Shown here: positions 5,982-6,146 of the stretch, one piece after another | Layout of the letters: each line of letters opens with the position of its first letter | How positions within the stretch are numbered: position 1 is the stretch's first letter | DNA from: Planctomycetota bacterium | GTDB taxonomy: Bacteria > Planctomycetota > UBA1135 > GCA-002686595 | DNA length: 6,146 nt | Direction of reading: 5' to 3' | NCBI GenBank assembly: GCA_027623615.1 | Contig: JAQBVH010000216.1 | Coordinates: 1 to 6,146, forward strand | Position numbers and translations under genes: made by a program | Notes under the pieces: model-generated | Seen by the model: only the letters and a program-made list of their open reading frames with translations | Told to the model about the DNA's origin: nothing | The model's database searches: none

Positions 5982-5995
5982 ACGCTCCTGGTGGT

Positions 5996-6146
5996 GTGAG
6001 TCCGAAGTTCGGTGCACTGCTCGAGCCGCTTGCGGGTGGTGGCAAGGCGACGGGTTCCGTGCGTAGCCTCTGCGTCACTCACGGGTTCCCTCAACTCCGC
6101 CACCGCGCGAAAGCGGGCGAACAAATGTGCCGAACTACGGACTCGC
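5996..6146. repeat. Long imperfect inverted repeat, reaching window edge
   Basis: The outer arms are 5996-6017 and 6127-6146. Read as reverse complement, the right arm matches the left at 18 of 20 aligned positions, with one two-base gap. The inner arms 6026-6043 and 6099-6116 match at 15 of 18. Arms occupy the same relative order on both sides, so the segment could fold into one long interrupted stem centred near 6071. The left outer arm also contains the small palindrome CCGAAGTTCGG at 6002-6012. No plausible protein or tRNA is encoded. It could be a small non-autonomous mobile repeat, a structured non-coding RNA or a family of intergenic repeats. An integron attC site is disfavoured because the GTT and AAC ends are in the wrong order. 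The repeat may extend beyond the window. Confidence 0.55.
6050..6089. repeat. 9-bp direct repeat in the centre of the long inverted repeat
   Basis: ACGGGTTCC occurs at 6050-6058 and again at 6081-6089, 31 bases apart, flanking the centre of the long inverted repeat. It may be a structural part of that element or coincidence. Confidence 0.3.

Noticed and set aside
4914..6017. Minus-strand open frame (367 codons) opposite the LTD gene
   Set aside because: It is a shadow of a gene with a well-supported lamin tail domain and runs through the terminator hairpin. No domain was recognised.
5879..6124. Minus-strand 81-codon frame in the right-hand gene-free region
   Set aside because: It covers the terminator and the arms of the long inverted repeat, and has no signal, domain or credible ribosome binding site. 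I consider it incidental, though a very small gene cannot be excluded.
5996..6146. Integron attC site as explanation for the long inverted repeat
   Set aside because: attC ends read RYYYAAC on the left and GTTRRRY on the right. Here GTTCGG is on the left and CCGAAC on the right, the opposite order on either strand, and no cassette array is visible.

Overview
The window is GC-rich, bacterial and chromosomal in character. It most likely comes from a planctomycete (Planctomycetota). The main clue is a C-terminal motif in the 2295-2697 remnant (TWNWQCGFRD followed by SNFTDGVSITF). It matches a secreted-protein ending (TWNFQ.WFRD...SNFS.A..V.F) that I know as abundant in planctomycete genomes. Related-looking modules appear in the two genes to its right. 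The assignment rests on recalled family patterns, not on a database search.

Layout, left to right. Positions 1-104 hold the first 34 codons of a leftward gene for an exported protein that runs off the window. A 168-base divergent intergenic region follows; it carries a 9-bp dyad close to the next gene. Then come two rightward lipoprotein genes 19 bases apart, probably one operon: a small MORN/YwqK-repeat lipoprotein (273-713) and a sulfatase-fold lipoprotein (733-2253). The second has threonine where formylglycine sulfatases have cysteine or serine. Positions 2295-2697 are a broken gene: the start of a secreted protein joined out of frame to the end of a planctomycete-type module. It ends three bases from the stop of a convergent leftward gene (2701-4764) for a five-haem exported cytochrome c. 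A 164-base divergent region with a perfect 7-bp hairpin separates that from a rightward secreted lamin-tail-domain protein (4929-5882). The last 264 bases have no convincing gene. They hold a probable intrinsic terminator and then unusually dense dyad symmetry, including a roughly 150-base imperfect inverted repeat that reaches the window edge.

All six coding loci, counting the partial and broken ones, begin with a signal peptide or lipoprotein signal, so this is a cell-envelope or extracellular locus. I see no evidence that the genes form one pathway. The only clear co-transcribed pair is the MORN lipoprotein and the sulfatase-fold lipoprotein. The cytochrome and the lamin-tail protein could share a divergent control region. 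No tRNA, rRNA, CRISPR array, transposase or phage gene was seen. Many long ORFs exist on the opposite strands of the real genes, as expected at this GC content, and were not annotated.
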